44,505 nucleotides of DNA from Ruminococcus sp. (GCA_015066715.1 SVNU01000001.1:76318-120822); one strand, 5' to 3'. Positions 1 to 8,617 are shown, counted from the stretch's first letter. The notes: generated by a model from the sequence alone, not told the origin. Program-made: numbers and translations.

Positions 1-2179
1 AGCTTCCGTTTTCGCCGCTGTCTCCGAAAATAAAGCTGTGACGTTCCTTTTCCATAACGTCGTGCTTTTTCTTTGCCATTGCACGGCGTACAAGGTCGGC
101 TCTGCCGTATGAATACCCCGCAAGCCTGCGGCATATTTCCATTACCTGCTCCTGATAAACCATGCATCCATAGGTAACGTCAAGTATATCACGCAGCATC
201 GGATGCTTATACTGTATATTCTTCGGATTATGCTTATTCTTTATATATCGTGGTATCGACTCTGACGGACCCGGACGGTAAAGTGAAATAACAGCAATCA
301 GGTCCTCAAGACTTTCAGGTTTAAGCCTTGAAAGAACACTTCTCATGCCTGCACTTTCAAACTGAAACACTCCTGTTGTCAGTCCTTTCGACATCATGTC
401 AAAGGTTTCCTTATCGCAAACCGGAATTCTATTTATATTGAATCCGGGATTCTTTTCCCTGATTTTTTCACAGCAATGCTTAATAATTGTAAGATTTCTC
501 AGTCCAAGAAAATCCATCTTTAAAAGTCCGAGACTTTCAAGTGCAGTCATGGTGTACTGGGTTACAACCGCTTCACTGCTCACCTTAACAGGTACAAGGT
601 CTGTAACGGGGACACCGGAAATTACAACACCTGCCGCATGGACAGTATCATTTCTCGGCATGCCCTCAATTTTCATTGCCATATCAAGAAGCTTTTTTGC
701 CGACTGATTTGTTTCATAAAGCTGCTTTAATTCATAGCTTTTCTGAAGCGCCTGACTTATTGTAATTTTAAGGTCTCTGGGTACCATTGCCGCAACATCA
801 TTTCTGAACTTGACAGGAAGCCCCAGCGTCCTGCCGGTATCCTTTATAGCCGCCCTTGCCTTGAGAGTATCGAATGCGATAATCTGGGAAACTCTGTCTG
901 TTCCGTATTTTTCAACAACATAGTCTATAACCCTCTGACGTCCCTCTATACAGAAGTCAATATCAAAATCCGGCATACTCACTCTTTCGGGATTTAAAAA
1001 TCTTTCAAAAAGCAGATTATATCTTACAGGGTCAATATCGGTAATACCGATACAATATGCGCATATACTTCCTGCGCCCGAACCTCTGCCCGGCCCGACA
1101 GGAATACCATTATCCTTTGCATATTTCACAAAGTCCCACACAATGAGATAATAATCAACATATCCCATTCTGATTATAACATCAAGCTCATATTCCATCC
1201 GCCTGATTTCCGCCTGTGTGACATTGCTGCCGTAGCGTTTGTGAAGCCCTTCCTGACACAGCCTTCTGAAAAACGCAGTATTGTCATTTTCTCCGTCAAT
1301 TTTAAATTCAGGAAGCTTTATTACGCCGAATTCAAATTCGACATTGCACCTGTCTGCAATAAGGGCTGTATTTTTAACAGCCTCGGGAAATTCCGGAAAC
1401 AGAGCATACATTTCCTCAGTGCTTTTCAGATAAAACTCGTCCGTCGGAAATTTTATAGGATTATCTTCAAAAATAGTTTTTTTCAGCTGAATACACATAA
1501 GAAGATTCTGAACCTGAGCATCCTCTTTTTCAATGTAATGTGCGTCATTTGTTGCCGCAAGCGGAATATTCAGTTCCTTTGCAATACGGCAAATCTGCGG
1601 CAGTATAAGCCGCTGTTCCTTAATACCATGATTTTGTATTTCAAGATAAAAATTATCCTTGCCGAATATATCCTGATACTCCTTCGCCGCCGCCTTTGCC
1701 GCATTATAGTCACCCTCAAGCAGCCTTGAAGGTATATCACCCGCAAGACATGCCGAAAGACATATAAGCCCCTCGCTGTATTTTTTCAGAAGTTCCTTGT
1801 CAACTCTCGGCTTGGAGTAAAACCCTTCCGTATAGGCAAGGGACACAAGCTTTACAAGGTTACGATAACCCATATTGTTTTTGCATAAAAGCACAAGATG
1901 ATATGAATGACTGTCAAGTCTTTGCTCCCTGTCAAACCTTGTACGTCTTGCAACGTATACCTCACAGCCTATAATAGGCTTTATTCCTGCACTTTTTGCT
2001 TCCTTATAAAAATCGACAGCTCCGTACATTACACCGTGGTCTGTTACTGCCACTGCCTTTTGTCCAAGCTCAGCGGTTTTTTTAACAAGCTCCGTCAGAC
2101 GGCATGCACCGTCAAGAAGGCTGTATTCACTGTGGACATGCAAATGCACAAAACTGTCTTTTAAAAAACTACCATCCAT
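1..2179 (-). CDS. dnaE: DNA polymerase III subunit alpha, N-terminal part (runs off left edge)
   Basis: Replicative DNA polymerase of the DnaE type. 726 codons are visible from an ATG at 2179; a full protein is usually about 1150 residues, so the C-terminal third lies outside the window. The N-terminal PHP domain begins almost at once (HLHVHSEYSLLDG) and continues with VTDHG. The palm domain carries the catalytic aspartates in MPDFDIDFCIEGRQRV, encoded near 950-990, preceded by GSGAGSICAYCIGI. The last visible part (AMAKKKHDVMEKERHSF) is also typical. The arrangement without an inserted exonuclease separates it from PolC. It starts 23 bp after whiA and is probably the last gene of the hprK-murB-rapZ-whiA operon. 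There is no strong ribosome binding site before the ATG, so it may be translationally coupled to whiA. Confidence 0.96.
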   Translation of the reverse strand, partial: MDGSFLKDSFVHLHVHSEYSLLDGACRLTELVKKTAELGQKAVAVTDHGVMYGAVDFYKEAKSAGIKPIIGCEVYVARRTRFDREQRLDSHSYHLVLLCKNNMGYRNLVKLVSLAYTEGFYSKPRVDKELLKKYSEGLICLSACLAGDIPSRLLEGDYNAAKAAAKEYQDIFGKDNFYLEIQNHGIKEQRLILPQICRIAKELNIPLAATNDAHYIEKEDAQVQNLLMCIQLKKTIFEDNPIKFPTDEFYLKSTEEMYALFPEFPEAVKNTALIADRCNVEFEFGVIKLPEFKIDGENDNTAFFRRLCQEGLHKRYGSNVTQAEIRRMEYELDVIIRMGYVDYYLIVWDFVKYAKDNGIPVGPGRGSGAGSICAYCIGITDIDPVRYNLLFERFLNPERVSMPDFDIDFCIEGRQRVIDYVVEKYGTDRVSQIIAFDTLKARAAIKDTGRTLGLPVKFRNDVAAMVPRDLKITISQALQKSYELKQLYETNQSAKKLLDMAMKIEGMPRNDTVHAAGVVISGVPVTDLVPVKVSSEAVVTQYTMTALESLGLLKMDFLGLRNLTIIKHCCEKIREKNPGFNINRIPVCDKETFDMMSKGLTTGVFQFESAGMRSVLSRLKPESLEDLIAVISLYRPGPSESIPRYIKNKHNPKNIQYKHPMLRDILDVTYGCMVYQEQVMEICRRLAGYSYGRADLVRRAMAKKKHDVMEKERHSFIFGDSGENGS

Positions 2180-2202
2180 AAGACACCATTATAAAGGGCA
2201 GT

Positions 2203-3123
2203 TTACCTGCCCTTAATTTCATTTCTCAACTGTTGTGCAATCTGTGATATTTTTTTAAATCTTCTCATAACTCCCGAACGGCCTATAGGCTTTTCAAGAA
2301 GTTCTCCGATTTCCTGCAAAGTCATTTCAGGGTTATCAAGGCGCAGCTCTGCCGTTTCACGCAAGTCAGATGACAGATTTTCAAAAGCACCGTTTTGAAT
2401 CAGAAAATTAATATCCTCCGTCTGCTTCAGCGCTGCTGCGATAACCTTATCTATATTTGCAGAATCACAGTTAGCAATTCTGTTTGCCTTGTTTCTTACA
2501 TCCTTGTAAATTTTGATATTCATAATATCTATCGTGCTCTGCCTTGCACCTATAAATGTCAGAACATCCTCAATATTTTCACTGTCCTTTATATAAAGAA
2601 CAGTCATACCCTTGCGTTCGGTTTTTCTTGCATCAATACCGATACTCATAAGTATTTTATGAAGGTCATCATAAAGACTGTCCACCGGCATTGTGAATTC
2701 AAGATGATATTCCTTGTTGGGGTCGCTTATACTTGCGCATATCAGAAAAGCGCCTGCCAGAAAACTGCTTAAACTATTATTTACAATATGCCGCATATTA
2801 ATCTCACGATTTTGCAAATCAATATTATATCTGTTTAAAACAGTCCCCACCGCATTACTGCCGCTTATATTCAGGGAATATATATTTCCGCCGCTTTTCT
2901 TTTCCGACAATTCGGTACTTACCGCAACACTATCCTTGAATACGCTTTTTACAAGCCTTTGAAAAAGCTCTGAAAACTCACAGCTTTCGGTTGTAAAGCC
3001 TATGAAATCATCCGACATATTCCTGCAGAACACAAGTATGCCATAAAGACACGCATAACGCCTGTCCTTATCAGTAACCGTTGACACCAGTTCTTTTTTA
3101 ACATCGTTGGAAAAAGACGCCAA
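2203..3123 (-). CDS. whiA: WhiA-type DNA-binding protein
   Basis: WhiA proteins combine a degenerate LAGLIDADG-like N-terminal fold with a C-terminal helix-turn-helix and affect cell division and chromosome segregation in Firmicutes. Seen here: the opening ASFSNDVKKEL, the central FLAGAFLICASISDPNKEYHLEF segment read in two parts (FLAGAFLICASI, then DPNKEYHLEF), and the C-terminal helix-turn-helix region EMTLQEIGELLEKPIGRSG. I place the start at a TTG (3123-3121): a strong GGGAGG site at 3137-3132 lies 8 nt upstream. A GTG nine bases earlier overlaps that site and cannot use it. The protein is 306 residues, normal for the family. It follows rapZ by 15 bp; yvcK, often found between rapZ and whiA, is absent. 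Confidence 0.93.
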   Translation of the reverse strand: MASFSNDVKKELVSTVTDKDRRYACLYGILVFCRNMSDDFIGFTTESCEFSELFQRLVKSVFKDSVAVSTELSEKKSGGNIYSLNISGSNAVGTVLNRYNIDLQNREINMRHIVNNSLSSFLAGAFLICASISDPNKEYHLEFTMPVDSLYDDLHKILMSIGIDARKTERKGMTVLYIKDSENIEDVLTFIGARQSTIDIMNIKIYKDVRNKANRIANCDSANIDKVIAAALKQTEDINFLIQNGAFENLSSDLRETAELRLDNPEMTLQEIGELLEKPIGRSGVMRRFKKISQIAQQLRNEIKGR

Positions 3124-3131
3124 GCAAGGCA

Positions 3132-3137
3132 CCTCCC
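3132..3137 (-). promoter_or_regulatory. Ribosome binding site deciding the whiA TTG start
   Basis: The minus strand reads GGGAGG, starting just after the rapZ stop codon. It is 8 nt from the TTG at 3123 and overlaps the alternative GTG at 3132, so it supports the TTG start. Confidence 0.7.
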
Positions 3138-3138
3138 A

Positions 3139-4020
3139 TCAGGTTTTATAGGAATCGATATCCTTTTGTATATCCCTGTGATTTTTCTGGACACGAAGTC
3201 CCTGACTGCTTAAATAGTCTGTTACAAGCTCTGTAAATGTAATCGACCTGTGCTTTCCACCGGTACAGCCAAAGGCTATAATAAGCTGACTTTTCCCTTC
3301 CTGAATATAAAGCGGGATTAAAAAGTCCAGCAAATCCTTTATTTTTTCAAGCAGCTTCTGCGACTGCTCAAAGCTCATTACATATTCTCTGACGCTTGAA
3401 TCACAGCCTGTTTTAGGACGCAAATCCTTAATATAATAAGGGTTCGGCAGACATCGCACATCGAAAACAAGGTCTGCTTCGGTTGAAACACCATACTTAA
3501 ATCCGAATGACATCGTCTTGATGATCATGGAATCAGAGCTTTTTTCAAGAAACAGCGACTTTATTTCCTTTTTAAGCTGCGATGCGGAAAGATAAGATGA
3601 ATCAACATAATAATCTGCCGCCTCTCTTAAAGTACTCAGCTGTTCCCTTTCAAATGCAATACCCTTATGCAGGCAGCCGCTGAATTTATCATCAAGCGGA
3701 TGCTTTCTTCTTGTTTCCTTATAACGCTTTATGATAACCTCATCATTTGCTTCAAGGTACAGAATCTTGACATCAAGATCATTCATTTCCCTTAGCATTC
3801 TCCAGCGTTCAACAATTTCACTGAACAGATCCCCCGACCTTATATCAACAGCTACGGCAACCCTCTCAAGCTTTCCTTCCGAATGTGTGCATATATCCGC
3901 AAATTTAGTCAGAAGCTGAGGAGGAATATTATCTATACAATAAAACCCGATATCTTCAAGAACATTCATAGCACTTGATTTTCCTGACCCCGACATGCCT
4001 GTAACGATAATAAACTGCAT
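3139..4020 (-). CDS. rapZ: RapZ/YvcJ family nucleotide-binding protein
   Basis: P-loop protein of the RapZ (YvcJ) family. In enterobacteria RapZ is an RNA-binding adaptor for glmS regulation; in Firmicutes the homologue binds and hydrolyses nucleotides and its RNA role is less settled. Seen: Walker A GMSGSGKS at residues 8-15, the family segment DIGFYCIDNIPPQLL, and the C-terminal GCTGGKHRS at about 251-259. The length (293 aa) is normal. The ATG is at 4020, 16 bp after the murB stop. It sits in the conserved murB-rapZ-whiA order, which supports the call. Confidence 0.95.
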   Translation of the reverse strand: MQFIIVTGMSGSGKSSAMNVLEDIGFYCIDNIPPQLLTKFADICTHSEGKLERVAVAVDIRSGDLFSEIVERWRMLREMNDLDVKILYLEANDEVIIKRYKETRRKHPLDDKFSGCLHKGIAFEREQLSTLREAADYYVDSSYLSASQLKKEIKSLFLEKSSDSMIIKTMSFGFKYGVSTEADLVFDVRCLPNPYYIKDLRPKTGCDSSVREYVMSFEQSQKLLEKIKDLLDFLIPLYIQEGKSQLIIAFGCTGGKHRSITFTELVTDYLSSQGLRVQKNHRDIQKDIDSYKT

Positions 4021-4036
4021 AACCTCAACTCCTTTT

Positions 4037-4948
4037 TTACTTTAATATTATAGGCTCAAGCTCCAGCATATAGCCTGTTTTTTCATTTACAATTTCCCTT
4101 ACTTTATCAGTAAGCCTTAAAACATCCTCAGATGTCGCACCGCCTGTATTTATAACAAATCCGCTGTGTTTTTCGCTTACCTGTGCACCGCCCACAGACA
4201 TTCCTTTAAGACCGCACTGCTCAATAAGAAGTGAAGCATAACTGCCCTGTGGACGCTTGAAGGTACTTCCCGCACTTGGATATTCAAGAGGCTGTTTATC
4301 CTTACGCTTTTGCAGAAGCTCATCCATTTTTGCTTTGATTTCAGCCTTTTCACCCTTTTCAAGTCTGAAAACCATATCAACAATTATATTATCAGCATTT
4401 TCGCTGAAAGCACTGTGTCTGTAGGAAAGATTCATATCCTCTGCATTTACCGATACAATATCTCCGTTTTTATCAACATACCGTGCCGACACAATAACAT
4501 CCCTGATTTCTCCGCCGTATGCACCCGCATTCATATAAAGCGCACCGCCTGCCGTTCCGGGAATGCCATACGCAAATTCAAGCCCCGAATATGAATGCTC
4601 AAGCGCAAACATACAAAGCCTGCTTAAAGAAGTTCCGGCAGTACAGTAAATCAGATTTTCATCCTGTATTTTTATTTCCGAAAATTTATCGGATATTTTT
4701 AAAATAACACCGTCAAAGCCGTTGTCATCAGCTAAAATATTGCTGCCTTTTCCAAGGACAAAAAACTTTACATTATTTTTTCTCAGGAATTTCACTATCT
4801 CCACAAGCTGAATTTCAGAATTTATTTCAGCAACCATACCGGCATTGCCGCCGATTTTAAAAGTGGTATGTCTGCTCAAAGGTTCGTTCAGTTTGTATTC
4901 ACAGCCGAGTTCCCTACAAAGACTGCACAATTCATCTGTATACAACAT
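4037..4948 (-). CDS. murB: UDP-N-acetylenolpyruvoylglucosamine reductase
   Basis: FAD enzyme that reduces UDP-GlcNAc-enolpyruvate to UDP-MurNAc with NADPH, the second committed step of peptidoglycan precursor synthesis in the cytoplasm. Seen: FAD-binding motifs VLGKGSNILADDNGFDGV and YGIPGTAGGALYMNAGAYGG, the catalytic-serine segment AGSTFKRPQGS with Ser at about 228, and the C-terminal ELEPII glutamate region. At 303 residues without the Tyr-loop insert it belongs to the shorter type II MurB group common in Gram-positives. The start is an ATG at 4948. Confidence 0.97.
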   Translation of the reverse strand: MLYTDELCSLCRELGCEYKLNEPLSRHTTFKIGGNAGMVAEINSEIQLVEIVKFLRKNNVKFFVLGKGSNILADDNGFDGVILKISDKFSEIKIQDENLIYCTAGTSLSRLCMFALEHSYSGLEFAYGIPGTAGGALYMNAGAYGGEIRDVIVSARYVDKNGDIVSVNAEDMNLSYRHSAFSENADNIIVDMVFRLEKGEKAEIKAKMDELLQKRKDKQPLEYPSAGSTFKRPQGSYASLLIEQCGLKGMSVGGAQVSEKHSGFVINTGGATSEDVLRLTDKVREIVNEKTGYMLELEPIILK

Positions 4949-4992
4949 TTTACCCTCACCTCTTTTGATAATATATGTCAGTACACTGCCGG

Positions 4993-5742
4993 TTAATCTT
5001 CAGAGAAAATTATATTACGTTTTTTTGAAACATATTCCAGAACCTTCTGAACATCTCTGTTGAAAATGAGTTCATCAGGAAAATCCGCCGCCTCAAGCAG
5101 CACCTGCGAAACATCTGTACGACCGATAATACCGGCATAGTGACAATCGGTATTTACAACTATAGGCGTCTGATATTTTTTGCAAGCATTCAGAAGCTCA
5201 ATACAGCTTTCAGCCGTACTTCTCTTAAACTGCACCGAGCTTTCGTTAATCTCAACCAACACGCCGTATTCCTTACAGGCTGATGCAATCTTTTTGAAAT
5301 CAACGGGATAGCGTGATGCCGTACAATGCCCGATAACGTCAATTGCGGGATTGTTTTTTATAGCATTTATATATGCATTTGTATTTTCTTCAACTGTCCC
5401 CGGCTTTATAACAGGCAGATGGCATGACGCAACAACCCACTGAATGCCGTCAAGGTCACTGCCCTGCATATCAATTTCACCCTGAAAATTTCTGATATTT
5501 GCCTCCACGCCACGAAGCACAATTACTCCGTCTATTTTCTGCGGAATAACCGAAATATTATGAAAATGCCATACGTGAGGCGAGTCAGGCATATCCATTG
5601 CATGGTCGGTCAGCGCAAACGCTTTAAGACCTGCCTTTGCAGCCTCAGCCGCCATCTCCATTACAGTTGAATACGCATGTGATGATGCAAGCGAATGACA
5701 GTGAAGATCCGCCTCAATAAAAAGCTTATCAGAAGTTTTCAT
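4993..5742 (-). CDS. PHP-domain phosphatase/hydrolase, YcdX-like
   Basis: Metal-dependent hydrolase of the PHP superfamily. Seen: the metal-ligand motifs EADLHCHSLAS near the N-terminus, ALTDHAMD, a central VIGHCT and a late NTDCHYAG, matching the YcdX-like branch. The substrate is unknown; relatives are phosphoesterases. I start it at ATG 5742 (MKTSDKLF), which overlaps the end of hprK by 14 bp and gives 249 residues. A longer frame upstream would lie inside hprK and adds no family-like sequence. The overlap suggests coupled translation with hprK, a pairing common in Clostridia. Confidence 0.87.
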   Translation of the reverse strand: MKTSDKLFIEADLHCHSLASSHAYSTVMEMAAEAAKAGLKAFALTDHAMDMPDSPHVWHFHNISVIPQKIDGVIVLRGVEANIRNFQGEIDMQGSDLDGIQWVVASCHLPVIKPGTVEENTNAYINAIKNNPAIDVIGHCTASRYPVDFKKIASACKEYGVLVEINESSVQFKRSTAESCIELLNACKKYQTPIVVNTDCHYAGIIGRTDVSQVLLEAADFPDELIFNRDVQKVLEYVSKKRNIIFSED

Positions 5743-6688
5743 AGTTTTTAACCGTTTCCACACCTTCCATATCAATTCCAAGCTTGTCAAGAAGCTCCTG
5801 TGCAGCATTGTAGCCCATTTTCTTCTGTCTGTTGTTCATAGCAGCAACCTCCATGATAACCGCAAGGTTTCTGCCCGGCTTTACCGGAATTGTAAGAGAC
5901 GGAACCTTAACTCCGAGTATTGATGTATACTGGCTGTCAACGCCCATTCTGTCATATATCTTTTCAGGATTCCAGAGTTCCATTTCAACAATAAGGTCTA
6001 TCTTTTCAGTAAGCTTTACAGCACCCATACCAAAAAGACGTCTTGCATTGATAATACCGATACCACGAAGCTCAAGGAAGTGTCTGATATTATCAGGTGA
6101 GCTTCCCACAAGGCTTATGTTTGAAACCTTACGGATTTCAACAGCGTCATCGGCAACAAGTCTGTGTCCTCTCTTTACAAGCTCAATCGCTGTTTCACTT
6201 TTACCAACACCGCTTTCACCTGTAATAAACACACCTTCACCGTATATTTCTATAAGTACGCCGTGACGTGTAATTCTCGGTGCAAGATTAAGATTCAAAA
6301 AGGCAATAAGTCCTGACATAAGGTTTGAAGTGCTTTCCTTGCTTCTTAAAAGAGGCACCTCATACTGCTTTGCAAGCTCAAGCATTTCAGCAAAATAAGG
6401 AAGCTCTCTTGTAATGATAAGCGCAGAGATTTTCTGTGAAAAGAGCTTTTCGAGACGTTCACGGCGCATCAGCTCATCAACAGTTGAAAGGTACGCAAAT
6501 TCCATTTTACCGATAATCTGAATTCTTTCAGGATTGAAATATTCGTAAAAGCCCATAAGCTGAAGTCCCGGACGGGTTACGTCATTTTCACTAATAAAAA
6601 TTTCTTCAGCATCCTTTGGTACAAAAATACTTTCAAGCTTAAATTCGTCAATAATTTTTTTAAGCGATACTTTAAAATTATCAGCCAT
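5729..6688 (-). CDS. hprK: HPr kinase/phosphorylase
   Basis: Bifunctional enzyme that phosphorylates and dephosphorylates HPr on Ser46 in Gram-positives, feeding carbon catabolite control. Seen: the catalytic His in RHGVLIEIYG (His142), the P-loop GESGVGKS at 157-164, LVADDAVEI, and the hallmark LELRGIGIINARRLFG. All are intact and the length (319 aa) is normal, so the enzyme should be active. A GGAG ribosome binding site lies 6 nt before ATG 6688. It is the first gene of its operon, with a promoter at 6778-6806. The HPr in this window (12791-13048) lacks Ser46, so the substrate may be another HPr/Crh-like protein. Confidence 0.96.
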   Translation of the reverse strand: MADNFKVSLKKIIDEFKLESIFVPKDAEEIFISENDVTRPGLQLMGFYEYFNPERIQIIGKMEFAYLSTVDELMRRERLEKLFSQKISALIITRELPYFAEMLELAKQYEVPLLRSKESTSNLMSGLIAFLNLNLAPRITRHGVLIEIYGEGVFITGESGVGKSETAIELVKRGHRLVADDAVEIRKVSNISLVGSSPDNIRHFLELRGIGIINARRLFGMGAVKLTEKIDLIVEMELWNPEKIYDRMGVDSQYTSILGVKVPSLTIPVKPGRNLAVIMEVAAMNNRQKKMGYNAAQELLDKLGIDMEGVETVKNYENF

Positions 6689-6777
6689 AAATTTCTCCGT
6701 TCCGCCGCTTTTAACAACGCAGCTTTCATTTATTGTTTTGTTTTAAAAATATTTTCCGAGTATACTATGCTATAATA

Positions 6778-6806
6778 ATTATACTATATCTTTTCCATTT
6801 TTTCAA
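6778..6806 (-). promoter_or_regulatory. Sigma-A-type promoter for the hprK operon
   Basis: On the minus strand: TTGAAA (6806-6801), 17-bp spacer, TATAAT (6783-6778). It lies about 90 bp upstream of the hprK ATG. No other gene lies between, so it probably drives hprK-PHP-murB-rapZ-whiA-dnaE. Confidence 0.75.
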
Positions 6807-6860
6807 TAGATTTACTGTTATTTAATTATTTTTTCTTTCCATACTGTTATTTACAAAAAT

Positions 6861-6883
6861 AACAGCACGCCAAAAACGTGATT
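6861..6883. repeat. Degenerate copy of the yebC terminator hairpin
   Basis: It begins AACAGCACGCCAAAA, exactly as the intact terminator at 7419-7443, but the second stem arm is eroded (ACGTGATT instead of GCGTGCTGTT). The offset between copies is 558 bp. On the minus strand it is followed by a T-rich run, as a terminator would be. Confidence 0.6.
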
Positions 6884-6932
6884 CAAACTATAGAAAAACA
6901 AAATTTATAATTACCGCTATATTCTTGTTCTT

Positions 6933-7007
6933 AACTTTCTTTGCTTGTGCAAAGAAAGTTACAAAGAAAGCACATAAACTTTTTTCTTTTCTTGAAAAGA
7001 AAAAAGT
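6933..7007 (+). repeat. Hairpin repeat, copy 1 (inverted relative to copy 2)
   Basis: Two consecutive perfect hairpins. The first has a 12-bp stem AACTTTCTTTGC (6933-6944) with its complement at 6949-6960 and a 4-nt loop. The second has a 13-bp stem ACTTTTTTCTTTT (6978-6990) with its complement at 6995-7007. The linker ACAAAGAAAGCACATAAAC also matches copy 2 (7288-7356) read on the other strand, over roughly 50 nt. It resembles a dispersed intergenic repeat. Confidence 0.75.
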
Positions 7008-7287
7008 CAGCAAAAAAGAAAAAATTCCTTACATGAATTTGTCGCTTAAATAATAATGTTTCCTTGTACTTGGCAACTTCATAATTACAAAATCAAAAGT
7101 CCATTTATAAATGGTTGCAGCTCAAAATAAACTTGCAGGTTTTCTCAAGCTATAGCTTAATTTGCGGGGAGAACTGTGTTTTATGCAGACTATCTGCAAC
7201 AGTTTGCTTTTTATTGGGTATGCTAGTTCTTTTTATGGGAAACAGTCTGAGCTTTGCCGCAATTTCAAGCATTATATTTTCTTTGTT

Positions 7288-7356
7288 CAAACTTTCTTTT
7301 TATAAGAAAGTTTGTGCATTTCTTTGTTACTTTCTTTGTGCAAGCAAAGAAAGTAA
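7288..7356 (-). repeat. Hairpin repeat, copy 2 (reverse orientation)
   Basis: The reverse complement reads ACTTTCTTTGCTTGCACAAA and continues with AAGTAACAAAGAAATGCACA, closely matching copy 1 (6933-7007). It also holds two hairpins: an 11-bp stem 7288-7298/7304-7314 and an 11-12-bp stem 7328-7338/7345-7355. Together with copy 1 it forms long inverted repeats about 280 bp apart. Confidence 0.75.
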
Positions 7357-7418
7357 GGAATAAGGATAGAACGCTAAATATAAATTTATCTTTCCAAAAC
7401 CCTTTACAACAAACTAAA

Positions 7419-7443
7419 AACAGCACGCCAAAAGCGTGCTGTT
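7419..7443 (-). terminator. Rho-independent terminator of yebC
   Basis: A perfect 10-bp stem (AACAGCACGC with GCGTGCTGTT), 5-nt loop, followed on the minus strand by TTTTTAG. It lies 4 bp after the yebC stop codon. Confidence 0.88.
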
Positions 7444-7447
7444 AAAA

Positions 7448-8179
7448 TTATTCATCTGCATTTTCCCAGTTATGGTATACATTCTGAACATCATCATTAT
7501 CCTCAAGATGTTCAAGCAAAAGACGCATTTTCTTTAAATGGTCTTCGTCTGTAAGAGTTGTATATGTTGAAGGAATCATATCAGCTTCGGCTGACAGAAT
7601 ATTATATCCCTTTGAAGCAAGTCCGTCTCTTACAGCGGCAAGGTCAGCAGGCTCACATGAAATTTCGATAACCTCATCCTCTGTTGTCATATCATCGGCA
7701 CCAAATTCAAAAGCTGCATCCATAATTTCATCCTCATCAACATTGTCATTTTCAACAATAACAATACCCTTCTTTGAGAACATAAATGAAACACAGCCGC
7801 TTGTACCAAGATTTCCGCCGAACTTATCAAAGTAATGACGGACATCACCGGCTGTTCTGTTTTTATTGTCTGTAAGGCACTCAACAATCAACGCAACACC
7901 ATTAGGACCATATCCCTCATAAACCATTGTTTCGTAATTGTTCTTGTCTCCGCCACCGGCAGCCTTCTTGATAACTCTTTCAATGTTATCGTTAGGCACA
8001 TTATTCTGCTTTGCCTTTGCAATAAGGTCACGAAGCTTTGAGTTATTGTTAGGGTCGGGGCCGCCTTCCTTTACACATACTGTAATTTCACGTCCGATTT
8101 TTGTGAAAATCTTACCCTTGGCAGCATCTGTTGCTTCCTTTTTTCTCTTGATATTATTCCATTTTGAATGTCCTGACAT
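7448..8179 (-). CDS. yebC: YebC/PmpR family protein
   Basis: Member of the YebC family, long annotated as transcriptional regulators (PmpR). Recent work on family members links them to translation, helping ribosomes through proline-rich stretches; which role applies here is not visible. Seen: the family start MSGHSKWNNIKRKK, then NVPNDNIERVIKKAAGG and YEGYGPNGVALIVE. At 243 residues it is the usual length. The ATG is at 8179. It is the last gene of obgE-mrnC-yebC, with its own terminator immediately after the stop. Confidence 0.96.
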   Translation of the reverse strand: MSGHSKWNNIKRKKEATDAAKGKIFTKIGREITVCVKEGGPDPNNNSKLRDLIAKAKQNNVPNDNIERVIKKAAGGGDKNNYETMVYEGYGPNGVALIVECLTDNKNRTAGDVRHYFDKFGGNLGTSGCVSFMFSKKGIVIVENDNVDEDEIMDAAFEFGADDMTTEDEVIEISCEPADLAAVRDGLASKGYNILSAEADMIPSTYTTLTDEDHLKKMRLLLEHLEDNDDVQNVYHNWENADE

Positions 8180-8203
8180 TATGTATCACACTCCCGTTAA
8201 AAT

Positions 8204-8611
8204 TTACTCTATAATAAAATCTTCCATATTCCATACAAGCCCGAACAGTTCTTCAAGCCGTTCCTGTTCCCCTATAAGATGAAGATACCCGAACAGACAT
8301 TCAAGCCCTGTTGCACGTCGGTAGTCAACAGCACCGGCATGCTTCGGCACAGTATTTCCCGTAGCATTTCTTCCACGCTTAAAAACCGCTTCTTCCTTTT
8401 CTGAAAGAACAGGCATTATTATATCAACTGCTTTCGACTGATATTCCGCACACACTCTTGAAATTTTAAGAGTATGAAGCTTTGAAGCGGGCATATTTGC
8501 CGTAAGCAGAATTTTTTCACGTACAAGCTGTTCATAGACGCTGTCACCCAGAAAAGCAAGTGACAGCGGACTGTACTGATTCGCCTGACGTTCAGTTAGA
8601 ATTTCCTTCAT
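8204..8611 (-). CDS. mrnC: Mini-ribonuclease III
   Basis: Small RNase III catalytic domain without a dsRNA-binding domain; in Bacillus it matures 23S rRNA. Seen: LAFLGDSVYEQLVREKIL with Asp23, KHAGAVDYRRATGLECLFGY with Glu at about 104, and a length of 135 aa, right for Mini-III. The start is an ATG at 8611, 6 bp after obgE. The location between obgE and yebC is unusual compared with the frequent cysS-linked position, but the motifs are clear. Confidence 0.93.
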   Translation of the reverse strand: MKEILTERQANQYSPLSLAFLGDSVYEQLVREKILLTANMPASKLHTLKISRVCAEYQSKAVDIIMPVLSEKEEAVFKRGRNATGNTVPKHAGAVDYRRATGLECLFGYLHLIGEQERLEELFGLVWNMEDFIIE

Positions 8612-8617
8612 AGCAGC

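Larger units (their letters stand above)
6807..7417. other. Gene-free, AT-rich, hairpin-rich spacer between hprK and yebC
   Basis: About 610 bp with no convincing gene. It contains a degenerate copy of the yebC terminator (6861-6883), two inverted copies of a hairpin repeat (6933-7007 and 7288-7356) and about 280 bp of AT-rich sequence between them. A frame at 7115-7363 runs through the repeats and resembles nothing I recognise, so I treat it as chance. Confidence 0.6.

Noticed and set aside
4993-5808. Longer start for the PHP protein at 5808
   Set aside because: The extra 22 codons lie within hprK and do not resemble the family; ATG 5742 gives the usual N-terminus.
7115-7363. Open frame of 82 codons in the hprK-yebC spacer
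   Set aside because: It runs through the inverted hairpin repeat, has no good ribosome binding site and no recognisable family. Likely chance coding of a repeat.
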